Positions 48,588-57,557 of a stretch of DNA of 64,000 nucleotides are shown one piece after another. Positions within the stretch are counted from its first letter, which is position 1. Each line of letters opens with the position of its first letter. The notes beneath the pieces were generated by a model, which was given only the letters and a program-made list of their open reading frames with translations, was not told where the DNA came from and searched no databases. This DNA is from Mycobacterium sp. 236(2023) (GTDB lineage: Bacteria > Actinomycetota > Actinomycetes > Mycobacteriales > Mycobacteriaceae): the NCBI RefSeq assembly GCF_029623955.1, contig NZ_JARSBP010000008.1, forward strand, positions 218,151-282,150, given 5' to 3'. A program made the translations under genes and the position numbers.

Positions 48588-49633
48588 GGGTGGACTCCTT
48601 CGGTCGGCAGGAACTGCGGGTCGGTGATGTCGTCGCCGATGACGCCGGTGGTGCGCATCAGGTCGAAGATGGAGCTCTCGTCCTCGGCCCACTGCGGATC
48701 GAAGCGGACCTCGTCGGTCACCCAGTCATGCTCGGCGACATAGGCTTTCATGAAATCGATGTCTTCCGGTGTGGCCACCGCGAAATGCTGTGGGTAGCGC
48801 TCGATCATCTCGTCGCGGTGCTTCTGCCATTCGGCCAGTCCGCGGTCCCACAGGTCGAGAAACGCCGACACCTCACCGGGGTGGCCGTCGACCCAGTCCT
48901 TGCGCGCGACGAACACGTTACCCATCGGGCCGTCGTGGCCCGGTGCGACGAGTTCGGCGAACAGATCCGCCGATGACTTGCCGTCGTAAAGTGGGCGCAC
49001 CGAGCCGTCCCGCAGTTCACGTGCCGACAGATCGGGGTAGCAGATGCACGCGTCGATCTCGCCGCGTGCCAACAGATTCGACAGATTCTGGATGTCGGCG
49101 ACGACGATGTCGAAGTCGCCGTCGACCAGCGTCAGCTGATGCATCTGCTCGACCAGCGCGCTCCACACCAGAGTGCCCGAGACCGTGGTGAACACCCCCA
49201 GCCGTCGGCCCCGCAGATCTTCGAGGGACTGCGCGGGGTCGTCGGCGCGGACCAGGATGCGGCTGCGTTCGGCGTTGTACTTGCCGATGATCACGGTCTC
49301 GCGCTGGGTCTGTTCCTCCAGGCCGGGCACTTCGAACGACGCCGTCGAGATGATGTCGGCATGACCGCCGGCGAACAGTCCGAACTCGTCCCACGTGGCA
49401 CTGGTTTCGATGGTGTAGCCGGTGTCGCGCTGCCACTCGTCGACGATCCCGGTCTCGTTCATGTAGTCCCAGATGGGGTCGGGCGCGAACGTGAAGCGGA
49501 TGACGCCGTCGCGGGCTGACCGCGAGGACGCCGGTCCGCCGAGTCCGGCGGAGCACGCCGTCGTGGCGGCCAGAAGGACGACAACCAGTAGGGCGGACAG
49601 GACTTTTCGTGTGATCGTGCTCACGGGATTCAC
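48584..49633 (-). CDS. ABC importer substrate-binding lipoprotein (NMT1/THI5-like)
   Basis: The 349-residue protein has a signal peptide with a probable lipid-modified Cys27 (LLAATTAC) and a two-lobe NMT1/THI5-like fold pattern: VIRFTFAPDPIWDYMNETGI, ADIISTASFEVPGLEEQTQR, DDPAQSLEDLRGRRLGVFTT, GEIDACICYPDLSARELRDG. THI5-like binding proteins recognise nitrate, sulfonates, pyrimidine moieties of thiamine or aromatic acids. GTG 49633 (alternative GTG 49624) begins the seven-gene operon and diverges from the activator gene. Confidence 0.87.
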   Translation of the reverse strand: MNPVSTITRKVLSALLVVVLLAATTACSAGLGGPASSRSARDGVIRFTFAPDPIWDYMNETGIVDEWQRDTGYTIETSATWDEFGLFAGGHADIISTASFEVPGLEEQTQRETVIIGKYNAERSRILVRADDPAQSLEDLRGRRLGVFTTVSGTLVWSALVEQMHQLTLVDGDFDIVVADIQNLSNLLARGEIDACICYPDLSARELRDGSVRPLYDGKSSADLFAELVAPGHDGPMGNVFVARKDWVDGHPGEVSAFLDLWDRGLAEWQKHRDEMIERYPQHFAVATPEDIDFMKAYVAEHDWVTDEVRFDPQWAEDESSIFDLMRTTGVIGDDITDPQFLPTEGVHP

Positions 49634-49654
49634 AATGCGTGCTGCGGCCGATCC

Positions 49655-49699
49655 GAGACAATGTCTCTCACGACATATTTATGCTTGGTCGTATGTCGT
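49655..49699. promoter_or_regulatory. Two nested dyads between the catabolic operon and its activator
   Basis: GAGACA-A-TGTCTC (49655-49667) is a perfect palindrome in the 59-bp gap. A second repeat, ACGACATA (49670-49677) with TATGTCGT (49692-49699) and a 14-nt spacer, brackets a TATTTA -10-like box and overlaps the activator ATG 49693. The first dyad suits activation of the leftward operon, the second autorepression of the activator. Confidence 0.5.
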
Positions 49700-51333
49700 C
49701 GGAGACACTCCTCGAGCGTTGGCTGGGTGCCCTCGCGAACATCGGCGAGGCCGTCGGAGGCGACGAGCCCGTGGTGGATCTGCTGGACCGGGTCGCAAGA
49801 ACCGCCTGCACGCTGCTCGGATACGACTTCTGCGCGGTGTTCCTGCCGGGTGACGACGGCCGCGCCCTGACCATCGAGGGCTCGTACGGGTTGTCCGCCG
49901 ACTACGTCGCGCAGGTCAACGCGAATCGTCCGATCCTGCTCGACGTGCGGGGCGAACGGGAGGCGCCCACCAGCCTGGCCTACCGCAGCGGTGAGGTGGT
50001 GACACTGGAGGACATCCAGCTGGTGCCGGACTTCACCTGGGGCGGCGTCGCGCAGGAGCAGGGTTACCGCGCTCTGATCTCGGTTCCGCTGCGGCGCTCC
50101 GGGACGGTGGTCGGGGCGCTCAACGGCTACCGCACCGCGCCGCACCGGTTCGACCGCGCGGAGATCACGCTCGTGACGACGCTGGCGACCCAGGTGGCGA
50201 TCGCGCTCGGCACCGCTCAGCTGCGCGCCGCGGAGCAGGCGACGATCCGCGAACTGCGGCGCGCCGAGGAGGTGCACACGCTGTTGATGGCGACGGCGCT
50301 GCGCGGCGAAGGTGTGGCGGGAGTCGCTTCGGCACTGGCCGCGCTCCTCGACCGCGCGGTGCTGATCGAGGACGTGTACGACGAACCTCTCGCCGACGCC
50401 GGTTGGACCGCCGCCGGCCCGAGCGAGCACACCGTCGCCGCGGTGACCCTCGACGGGACCACCGTCGCCCGGATCCACATCGCCGCAACCGATTCGGAAT
50501 TGTCGGCGCTCGACGTGCGTGCGGTCGAACACGCGACGGTCGTGACTGCCCTGGAACTGTTGCGCGACCGCACCGCGGCGGAGGTCGAGCAGCGTATCCG
50601 CGGATCGCTTGTCGCGGATCTGCTCGCCTCCGACGGTGCCGACATGGCGGCATTCCTCGATCGGGCCCGGCGGCTCGGATGGGATCTGTCCGGCGGGCAC
50701 GCCCTCATCGCGATCCGCCCCGCAACCGAACGGACGCTCGCGACGGCCGACCGCTTCGTTGCAGGCACAACTCCCCGGCCCCTGGCAGCGCTGCATCGTG
50801 GCGATCTGGTGCTGGTATGGCCCGAGCACGCCGGCCCGGCAGTGGAGATCGCTGGGCGACTCATCGAAACACTCACCGCCGCAAGGGCAGTGGAGCACGC
50901 TGTCGCCGCGGTGTCCCCGCCCTCGGCCGCGAGCGAACTCCCCGCGTCGTTCCTCACGGTCCGAGGCGCACTCGACCTCGCCGGCGATCGGGCGGGGCCG
51001 TCGGTCATCGACCTCAGCGAGCTGACGGTCGCCCATCTGCTGCTGCAGGTCGACGATCCGCGCCGGTTGCGCGGGTTCGCCTGGTCGGTTCTCGGGCGCG
51101 CCGCCGAGTACGACCGCAACCGGTCCACCGAGCTCCTGCACACCGCGCGGGTGTATCTCGATCACGGTATGGACCGGCGGGCGACCGCGGAAGCGCTTCA
51201 TCTGCACCCCAACACCGTTGCCCAGCGGATCCGCAGGCTCGAAGAACTGACCGGCTTGGACCTGTCACGACCTGCGGATCTGTTGCAGTTCACGGCGGCC
51301 CTCACCGTGGCGCGGATCGCCGAGTTGCGGTAG
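49693..51333 (+). CDS. GAF-domain PucR/CdaR-type transcriptional regulator
   Basis: The 546-residue protein has an N-terminal GAF domain (about 20-170; TACTLLGYDFCAVFLP, GYRALISVPLRRSGTVVGAL), a linker with a CdaR-like GGDEF-related region (about 330-430), and a C-terminal PucR helix-turn-helix (AEYDRNRSTELLHTARVYLD, MDRRATAEALHLHPNTVAQRIRRLEEL). The GAF pocket should bind the inducer, and the factor probably activates the divergent uptake/catabolic operon. ATG 49693 avoids running translation through the operator; ATG 49681 and 49639 are in-frame alternatives. Confidence 0.85.
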   Translation: MSSETLLERWLGALANIGEAVGGDEPVVDLLDRVARTACTLLGYDFCAVFLPGDDGRALTIEGSYGLSADYVAQVNANRPILLDVRGEREAPTSLAYRSGEVVTLEDIQLVPDFTWGGVAQEQGYRALISVPLRRSGTVVGALNGYRTAPHRFDRAEITLVTTLATQVAIALGTAQLRAAEQATIRELRRAEEVHTLLMATALRGEGVAGVASALAALLDRAVLIEDVYDEPLADAGWTAAGPSEHTVAAVTLDGTTVARIHIAATDSELSALDVRAVEHATVVTALELLRDRTAAEVEQRIRGSLVADLLASDGADMAAFLDRARRLGWDLSGGHALIAIRPATERTLATADRFVAGTTPRPLAALHRGDLVLVWPEHAGPAVEIAGRLIETLTAARAVEHAVAAVSPPSAASELPASFLTVRGALDLAGDRAGPSVIDLSELTVAHLLLQVDDPRRLRGFAWSVLGRAAEYDRNRSTELLHTARVYLDHGMDRRATAEALHLHPNTVAQRIRRLEELTGLDLSRPADLLQFTAALTVARIAELR

Positions 51334-51336
51334 CGG

Positions 51337-51921
51337 TCAGCGCCGGATCAACGCGCGCCACGCGAGCTCAGCGACGGACAGGCAGTAGGCGTCATCGATG
51401 GGCTCATCGGTGTAGAGGCTCCGAATATTGATGGGGGCCAACAGAATCTGTACCGCTGTGAGCGGATTGACGCCCTCCCGAAGCTCGCCGCGTACGGCGG
51501 CCTGGTCAAGGATCGTGCGCACCGTCTCGTACCGACGGCGCCAGAAGATCGTGCGGGTGTCGTCGGAATGCGTCGCGCGGTCGTCCATCACCATTGCGCG
51601 CTGCAACCGCCGGCCCTGCGAAGTGTTCAGATAGCGTGCCACCGCGAGCGCCATCGCCTCCAGGTCACTGCGCAGCGACCCTGTGTCCGGAGCGATGATG
51701 ATGTCGTCGGCGCGAAAGAACATCGTGTCCAGCAGGAGCCGCTGAGTGGAACCCCAATACAGATGTATTAGCTGCACATCGATGCCGTGGCGGCCCGCCA
51801 TGGCGCTGACGTCGAACCGGTCGATCCCCTGGTGGGTGACCTCGTCCAGCGCAGCCGCCAGCACGCGATCCCGAAGTTCCTGCGGCACCGCGCTATCGAC
51901 GAAATCCCACTGAGAAGACAT
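51337..51921 (-). CDS. TetR-family transcriptional regulator
   Basis: The 194-residue protein has a TetR N-terminal HTH (about 15-65; RDRVLAAALDEVTHQGIDRF, SAMAGRHGIDVQLIHLYWGS) and an all-helical ligand domain with RYLNTSQGRRLQRAMVMDDR. The usual Tyr/Phe 'YxHF' end of the HTH is altered to LYWGS. It starts 14 nt after hrpA and may be co-transcribed. Its stop is 3 nt from the PucR-like gene stop. Target genes are unknown. Confidence 0.85.
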   Translation of the reverse strand: MSSQWDFVDSAVPQELRDRVLAAALDEVTHQGIDRFDVSAMAGRHGIDVQLIHLYWGSTQRLLLDTMFFRADDIIIAPDTGSLRSDLEAMALAVARYLNTSQGRRLQRAMVMDDRATHSDDTRTIFWRRRYETVRTILDQAAVRGELREGVNPLTAVQILLAPINIRSLYTDEPIDDAYCLSVAELAWRALIRR

Positions 51922-51935
51922 GCCAAGGGTCGACC

Positions 51936-54900
51936 TTAGTCCTGCACGGCGTCGAGCGCGCGATAGATCCTTTGCTCGCTGACCGGCCGCGGCGTGCCGA
52001 GCTGCTGCGCCCACAGGCTCACGCGAAGCTCCTCGATCATCCTGGCGATGTCGATCACATCGGGTGCCGCGGCGCGGGCCGGCGACAGCGCGGCCCGGAG
52101 CTCTTCGTAGGCGTCCTGCACCGCGGCCACCCGCTCCATGCGCTCGCGGTCGGCACCGAGTGCGTGCGGAAGCCGTTCGAGTCGGCGCCCGATGGCCGTC
52201 AGGTACCGCGCGAGATCGCCGAGGTGCGCGGTACCGGTGGCAGCGACGAACCCCGGCGCCACCAGGCGCGCGAGCTGTCCGCGGATGTCGGCGATCGCGT
52301 CTGCCTGGGCTTCAGACGGTTTCTGCGGCAGCGCGAGCTGCACGTCGTGCAGCGCGGCGAGGACTTTCTCGACGCGGTGCACGACGTCGGTGGTGGTCTG
52401 CGCGAGACTCGCGGCCAACTTCTGCCGCGCGGCACCGAAGTCCGCCTTCGTCCAGACGGGGGAGGGCACGAGAACCTGGACGGCGGCGTCGGCGCAGTCG
52501 TCGATCAGTGCGGACAGCGATCCGTCGGGATTGTGACCGAGAACCAGCCTGGTTCGGGTATCGAGGCCGCGCTCAACGTTTTTCGTGACCGTTGGGGCGG
52601 CGGCCAACAGTAGGCGCTGGCAGCCGCGGGGCATCGCGGCGTCCTGTTCGGCCTTCGTCGCGAACACCTTGATGTCGACAGCTGAACGTGATGGCACCAG
52701 AGCCGGATAGCCGCGCACGGTGTGTCCCGAGGCACCTTGGCGTTCCACCACTCGCGGCAGCTCGTCGAGGTCGGTGGGCCAGTCGCGCAGTCCTTGGCGC
52801 TCCAGATCGCCTGCGACAGTGGCCGCGACGGCCTGACGCGTCGGCGCGGCGAGCCGGCGTTGCAGTTCGTCGAGGTTCTTGCCGCGGGTGACCACCGCGC
52901 CGTCGGCTCCCTCGACCGCGAAGGTCACCCGCAGATGCGGAGGTAGCTTGTCGAGGTCGAAGGCGTCGATCGGTACCAGAATCCCTGTGCGCCGCCGCAA
53001 TTCGCGCTGCACGGAGTCGAGAAGCGGCCCGTCATCCGGCGTGATGGCGTCCAGCAGGGCCCGCGCGGTGTCCGGTGCCGGGACGAAGTTGCGGCGCAGG
53101 TCCTTGGGCAGCGACCGGATCAGTGCGGTCAGCAGCTCCTCCCGCAGTGCGGGGACCTGCCAGGCGAAGTCGTCGCCACCCAGCCGAGCGAGCACGTCGA
53201 CGGGCACGTGCACGGTAACTCCGTCGTCGGCGGCGCTCGGATCGAACCGGTAACTCAGTGGCAGCGACAGGTCGCCGGCCTGCCAGCTGTCGGGCTGGTC
53301 GGCTCCCGCCTCGTTGCGCAACAGGTCATCTCGCGTCATCGTCAGCAGGTTCGGGGTTCGGTGCCGCTCTTTGCGCCACCACCCGTCGAAGTGCCGGGAT
53401 GACACGACGTCGGCGGGTACCCGCGCGTCGTAGAACGCGAAGATCTCCTCGTCGCCGACGAGCAGATCCCGGCGCCGCGCCCGGTCCTCCAGCTCGGCGA
53501 GCTCCGTGCGCAGGGCTGTGTTGTCGCGGAAGAAGTGGTGTTTCGTCTGCCAGTCCCCCTCGACGAGGGCATGCCTGATGAACAGATCCCGGGCGGCTTC
53601 GGGGTCGACCTGCGCGTAGCCGACGCGCCGCTTGGCCACCAGGGGCAGCCCGTAAAGGGTGACCCGCTCGAAGGCCATCACCGCGCCTCGATCGGCATCC
53701 CAATGCGGCTCACTGTACGTCCGCGCAACCAGGTGGCCTGCAACACGTTCGACCGATTCCGGCTCGATGCGCGCGGCGGTCCTTCCGAACAGCCGGCTCG
53801 TCTCGACCAGGTCGGCGACGACGACCCAGCGCGGCGGGCGACGCGTCAGCACGGATCCGGGCGCAAGCACGAACTTCGCGTTGCGGGCACCTTCATACGT
53901 GCGGCCGTCGGTGTCGCGCATGCCGACGTGCGACAGCAGACCAGCCGTCAGCGCCGCGTGCACTGCTGCCGGGTCCGCAGGCTCGTCCTGTTCGGTGATC
54001 CCGATGTCGCGGCAGATGCCGCGGAGCTGGCCCACCAGGTCCTGCCATTCCCTGATCCGCAGGTAGTGCAGGAACTCGTCTCGGCACATCCGTCGAAAAG
54101 AGCTGCCGGAACGTTCTTTTCGCTGTTCGGTCAGGTACAGCCAGAGATTCAGGTACGACGTGAAGTCCGAATGCTGATCGGCGAACCGGGCATGTTTCTG
54201 CCGGGCCGCTTCTTCCCGGTCGGTGGGCCGCTCACGCGGATCGGGAATCGACAGCGCAGCCGTCAGGACCAGCATCTCGCGCACGCATCCCTCGGCCTGT
54301 CCCTGCAGGATCATCCGGCCGAGTCGCGGGTCGACCGGGATCTGGGCGAGCTTGCGGCCCGTATCGGTGAGTTCGCGCCGGGTGTCGAACGCGCCCAGTT
54401 CCTGCAGCAGGTTCACGCCGTCGCGGATGCTGCGCGCATCCGGCGGATCGAGAAAACCGAACGCCTCGATGTCACCGAAACCGAGCGCGGCCATCTGCAG
54501 GATCACCGCGGCGAGGTTGGTGCGCAGGATCTCCGGATCGGTGTAGCGAGGCCGGGATTCGAAGTCCTGCTCCGAGTACAGCCGGATGCACACGCCCGGC
54601 GCTGTCCGGCCCGACCGTCCGGCCCGCTGCGCCGCCGAGGCCTGGGAGATCGGTTCGATCGGCAACCTCTGCACCTTGGTCCGGCGGCTGTACCGGGAGA
54701 TGCGGGCGGTGCCGGGGTCGACGACGTACCTGATGCCGGGCACCGTCAGCGATGTCTCGGCGACGTTGGTGGCCAACACGATTCGCCGCGCGGCACGGCT
54801 GGGCTGGAAGACCTTCTGCTGTTCGGCGGTCGGCAGTCTGGCGTAGAGCGGCAGCACCTCGGTGTGACCGGAGTCGGTGACGGCCCGAAGGGCTTCGGCG

Positions 54901-55820
54901 GTATCGCGGATTTCGCGCTCACCGGACAGAAACACCAGGACGTCGCCGCGCGGTTCGCCTTCGAGTTCGGCCACCGCGTCGATGATCGCCTCGGTCGGAT
55001 CCCGCAGCTCGGTGCGCACCAACTCGTGGTCAGGGTCGTCGGGATCCTCGTCCCCCTCGGCCGGGACCGTCACTTCCAAAGGGCGATAACGGATTTCAAC
55101 GGGATAGGTGCGGCCCGACACCTCGACGATCGGGGCACCGGAGAAAAACCGCGCGAACCGTTCCGGTTCGATCGTCGCCGACGTGACGATCACCTTGAGG
55201 TCGGGGCGACGCGGCAGCAACTGCCGCAGATACCCCAGCAGGAAGTCGATGTTGAGGCTGCGCTCGTGCGCCTCGTCGATGATGAGCGTGTCGTAGCGCA
55301 GCAGGCGGCGGTCGCGTTGCACCTCGGCGAGCAGGATGCCGTCGGTCATCAGCTTCACGAGCGTGCGGTCACTGGCCTGATCGGTGAAGCGCACCGTGTA
55401 GCCGACCGCCTCGCCGAGCGGTGTGCCGAGTTCGTCGGCGATGCGGGCCGCGACGGTGCGTGCAGCGAGGCGGCGAGGCTGGGTGTGTCCGATGGTGCCG
55501 CGGATACCTCTGCCGAGTTCCAGGCAGATCTTGGGAAGCTGCGTCGTCTTGCCGGACCCGGTCTCGCCGGCCACGATCACCACCTGGTTCGCCGCGATGG
55601 CCGCGGCGATCTCGTCGCGACGTTCGCTGACCGGGAGGTCGGGATAGCTGATCTGCGGGACCGTGGCCTGCCGCCGGGCGACCAGGGCCTCGGCCGCGGT
55701 GAAGCGTTCTTCGAGGCGCTCGAGCTGTGCCGGCGTGGGTTTGCGGAGCTGACGCAGGCGGCGACCCAGTTGGGCGGCGTCCCGGAGCGTCAGGCCGTCG
55801 AGCCGTGCGCGCAGATCCAC
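51936..55820 (-). CDS. hrpA: ATP-dependent RNA helicase HrpA (DEAH)
   Basis: The 1294-residue DEAH-box helicase has Walker A GETGSGKT (85-92), DEAH (182-185), motif III SATIEPERFARFF, motif V ATNVAETSLTVPGI and motif VI QRAGRSGRTAPG. It has the winged-helix/ratchet region and the long C-terminal DUF3418 part of HrpA, ending in SLWAQQLGTPRPVSEQRI. HrpA proteins remodel RNA and rescue collided or stalled ribosomes in E. coli. GTG 55820 is 6 nt after a TATCGT -10 box, implying a leaderless message. Confidence 0.95.
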   Translation of the reverse strand: MDLRARLDGLTLRDAAQLGRRLRQLRKPTPAQLERLEERFTAAEALVARRQATVPQISYPDLPVSERRDEIAAAIAANQVVIVAGETGSGKTTQLPKICLELGRGIRGTIGHTQPRRLAARTVAARIADELGTPLGEAVGYTVRFTDQASDRTLVKLMTDGILLAEVQRDRRLLRYDTLIIDEAHERSLNIDFLLGYLRQLLPRRPDLKVIVTSATIEPERFARFFSGAPIVEVSGRTYPVEIRYRPLEVTVPAEGDEDPDDPDHELVRTELRDPTEAIIDAVAELEGEPRGDVLVFLSGEREIRDTAEALRAVTDSGHTEVLPLYARLPTAEQQKVFQPSRAARRIVLATNVAETSLTVPGIRYVVDPGTARISRYSRRTKVQRLPIEPISQASAAQRAGRSGRTAPGVCIRLYSEQDFESRPRYTDPEILRTNLAAVILQMAALGFGDIEAFGFLDPPDARSIRDGVNLLQELGAFDTRRELTDTGRKLAQIPVDPRLGRMILQGQAEGCVREMLVLTAALSIPDPRERPTDREEAARQKHARFADQHSDFTSYLNLWLYLTEQRKERSGSSFRRMCRDEFLHYLRIREWQDLVGQLRGICRDIGITEQDEPADPAAVHAALTAGLLSHVGMRDTDGRTYEGARNAKFVLAPGSVLTRRPPRWVVVADLVETSRLFGRTAARIEPESVERVAGHLVARTYSEPHWDADRGAVMAFERVTLYGLPLVAKRRVGYAQVDPEAARDLFIRHALVEGDWQTKHHFFRDNTALRTELAELEDRARRRDLLVGDEEIFAFYDARVPADVVSSRHFDGWWRKERHRTPNLLTMTRDDLLRNEAGADQPDSWQAGDLSLPLSYRFDPSAADDGVTVHVPVDVLARLGGDDFAWQVPALREELLTALIRSLPKDLRRNFVPAPDTARALLDAITPDDGPLLDSVQRELRRRTGILVPIDAFDLDKLPPHLRVTFAVEGADGAVVTRGKNLDELQRRLAAPTRQAVAATVAGDLERQGLRDWPTDLDELPRVVERQGASGHTVRGYPALVPSRSAVDIKVFATKAEQDAAMPRGCQRLLLAAAPTVTKNVERGLDTRTRLVLGHNPDGSLSALIDDCADAAVQVLVPSPVWTKADFGAARQKLAASLAQTTTDVVHRVEKVLAALHDVQLALPQKPSEAQADAIADIRGQLARLVAPGFVAATGTAHLGDLARYLTAIGRRLERLPHALGADRERMERVAAVQDAYEELRAALSPARAAAPDVIDIARMIEELRVSLWAQQLGTPRPVSEQRIYRALDAVQD

Positions 55821-55826
55821 CCGGCA

Positions 55827-55832
55827 ACGATA
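55827..55832 (-). promoter_or_regulatory. -10 box for leaderless hrpA transcript
   Basis: On the minus strand TATCGT is followed by 6 nt and GTG 55820. Confidence 0.4.
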
Positions 55833-55844
55833 GGCGTCGCGCCG

Positions 55845-56195
55845 CTACTCGGGTGCGCGGGTGCGGACGAACAGCACCGTCGCGGCAAACAGGATCTCGG
55901 TGACGGCCACGGCGGTGGCCATCTGCATCGCCATGCTCATCTCGACCCCTGCTGTCGCGACTGCACCGGACCCGTGGTGATGCCCGGCCATCGGGATGTG
56001 TACGGCGATCATCGCCAGGTTCATCACTGCCACCATCAACCAGCTCCGAATGGTGTCGAACCGCCACAGCTCGTAGGCGCAGTACACGCATGCCGCGGCC
56101 ATCGCGATGGTCAAGACGCTGGGCGAAGAGCCGTGCAGCACAGCCGAACTCACGGCGAGCAGAACGCCCGCGCCGCGAACAAGGCCGGTCTTCAT
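55845..56195 (-). CDS. Small four-helix membrane protein with His-rich loop
   Basis: The 116-residue protein has four hydrophobic segments. The third loop is MAGHHHGSGA, and Met residues are frequent around it (VEMSMAMQMATA), a pattern of metal-responsive (copper or nickel) small membrane proteins, though no family is assigned. ATG 56195 is used; a TTG two codons upstream is in frame. It lies 24 nt upstream of the hrpA start on the same strand. Confidence 0.55.
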   Translation of the reverse strand: MKTGLVRGAGVLLAVSSAVLHGSSPSVLTIAMAAACVYCAYELWRFDTIRSWLMVAVMNLAMIAVHIPMAGHHHGSGAVATAGVEMSMAMQMATAVAVTEILFAATVLFVRTRAPE

Positions 56196-56332
56196 ACCCA
56201 AGTAGACAACGCCGGCGCCAAAATCTCATCGCGAGCGGCTAACGATTGTGTTCGGGGCAGGACGAGGACAAGCGCCGCGGCGTTCAGTCTGATTAAATGC
56301 GCAGCAAAGCTGTTTGCTGACGGGAGATACGC

Positions 56333-56983
56333 GTGCGGTGGGGGAAGAAACTGTGCTCCGCCGCGGCGGTGGCGACCGCGGTCGCAGCGATCGGAATTGC
56401 TCCCGCCTCGGCCGAACCCGTCCCGATGCGGCCCCTGAATTACGACAAGGTGTCCAGAGACGGCTGGCATCTGAACATCAAGGTGGAGAACGAAGTCGTC
56501 AACTCCATCCCCAACCTGGCCAACGCCGCTGACTCCCGCGAGGGGTTCGTCACCGCTTCGGCGACCGCGACCGCAGTCGGTGGCACGAGCCCCATCACCG
56601 ACAGCATCTTCATCCTTGGCTACCAACTCGGGTGCCAGTCCGACGTCTCGGCGGGTCTGCAGTACGGCGCGACGGCCGGTGGCGGCCCGTCGGGAACCGT
56701 CGGAATCGGCGGTGGATCCCCGGTGAGCGCGGCCATCGGCGCGGACGGCGGCGCCGCGGGCTTCGTGCAGACCGTGCTGCAACCGGGCGTGATCGTGGAC
56801 CTCCCGTTGTCGAACATGGCGTTGAGCCAGGGCGGCCAAGCGATGATCGACATCGACAACATCCACATCAAGGCAGACGCGTGCGGTGGCGACGTGACGA
56901 TCCGGTCGTACGCATATCTGCGGATCTCCACCGATGTCGCGCACACCCAGTTCGCAATCTACGGCGATCCGATCAAGATCTAG
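56333..56983 (+). CDS. MspA-family outer-membrane porin-like protein
   Basis: The 216-residue exported protein has a signal peptide (1-27, ends APASA) and the MspA domain: an early WHLNIKVENEVVNSIPNLAN, ITDSIFILGYQLGCQSDVSA, and the C-terminal RSYAYLRISTDVAHTQFAIY GDPIKI stretch that matches the VSTYGEPWN-like tail of MspA. MspA forms octameric channels for hydrophilic solutes in the mycomembrane. Cys101 and Cys184 are absent from MspA itself and could pair. GTG 56333 follows a GGGAG site. It is divergent relative to classic MspA, so conductance is unproven. Confidence 0.83.
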   Translation: MRWGKKLCSAAAVATAVAAIGIAPASAEPVPMRPLNYDKVSRDGWHLNIKVENEVVNSIPNLANAADSREGFVTASATATAVGGTSPITDSIFILGYQLGCQSDVSAGLQYGATAGGGPSGTVGIGGGSPVSAAIGADGGAAGFVQTVLQPGVIVDLPLSNMALSQGGQAMIDIDNIHIKADACGGDVTIRSYAYLRISTDVAHTQFAIYGDPIKI

Positions 56984-56992
56984 GAGGCGACG

Positions 56993-57556
56993 ATGCGCGT
57001 GCCGAAGCGTCACCTGCTGCTGGCGGCAGCAGCGGCCGCAGCAGCCTTCGTGCTGGCGCCGAGCGCGGGTGCCCAGCCCGACGATGTGCCCGGCGATTTC
57101 GACTTCGGCATCGGACCTCCAGGTCTGCAGCCCGGCAGCTACTCGTATCCCTACAACGTCATCGTGGTGGGCCCGCCGCCCGCGACGGACTCCCGCGGCA
57201 CACGCATCAGCGCCGGTGTGGACAAGGACGCCAAGTCGGCAGGCCTGCCCGGTAGCAGCCTCGGCAACTCCCAGCAAGCCGGCGGCCCGTTGACGTCGGC
57301 CAACACCCGCAACGGAATCAGCGCCGGTTTGGAGCCGGCCGGTGAAGCGAACACCGGCATCGACGTGCGCGCCGGGATCGCGGCAGTGCCCACCGGCGAG
57401 TCCGCGAACGGCCAGCCGCCGCAGGATCCCATCGCGATCGAGTCCAGCCAGCCCGACGAGTTGTCCACGCCGGGCGGCTACCCAGCGCCGATTCTCGAGA
57501 CCCCGGGCACGGTTCGTGAGGGTCCGGGCGGCGTGTTCGGTCCTCAGCCTCAGTAG
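56993..57556 (+). CDS. Secreted hypothetical protein downstream of the MspA-like porin
   Basis: The 187-residue exported protein has a signal peptide (1-27, ending AGA). The mature part is low-complexity, rich in Gly, Pro, Ser and Asn, with PGDFDFGIGPPGLQPGSYSY near the start and no Cys. An acidic/Pro-rich tail ends GGVFGPQPQ. It starts 9 nt after the porin stop, so the two are co-transcribed. It might assist porin assembly or line the channel opening (inference). Confidence 0.6.
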   Translation: MRVPKRHLLLAAAAAAAAFVLAPSAGAQPDDVPGDFDFGIGPPGLQPGSYSYPYNVIVVGPPPATDSRGTRISAGVDKDAKSAGLPGSSLGNSQQAGGPLTSANTRNGISAGLEPAGEANTGIDVRAGIAAVPTGESANGQPPQDPIAIESSQPDELSTPGGYPAPILETPGTVREGPGGVFGPQPQ

Positions 57557-57557
57557 G

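Noticed and set aside
53535..56438. A 967-codon open frame on the plus strand
   Set aside because: It is the antisense shadow of hrpA and its neighbours. The translation is Arg/Gly/Asp-rich without domain features, as expected in DNA of this GC content.
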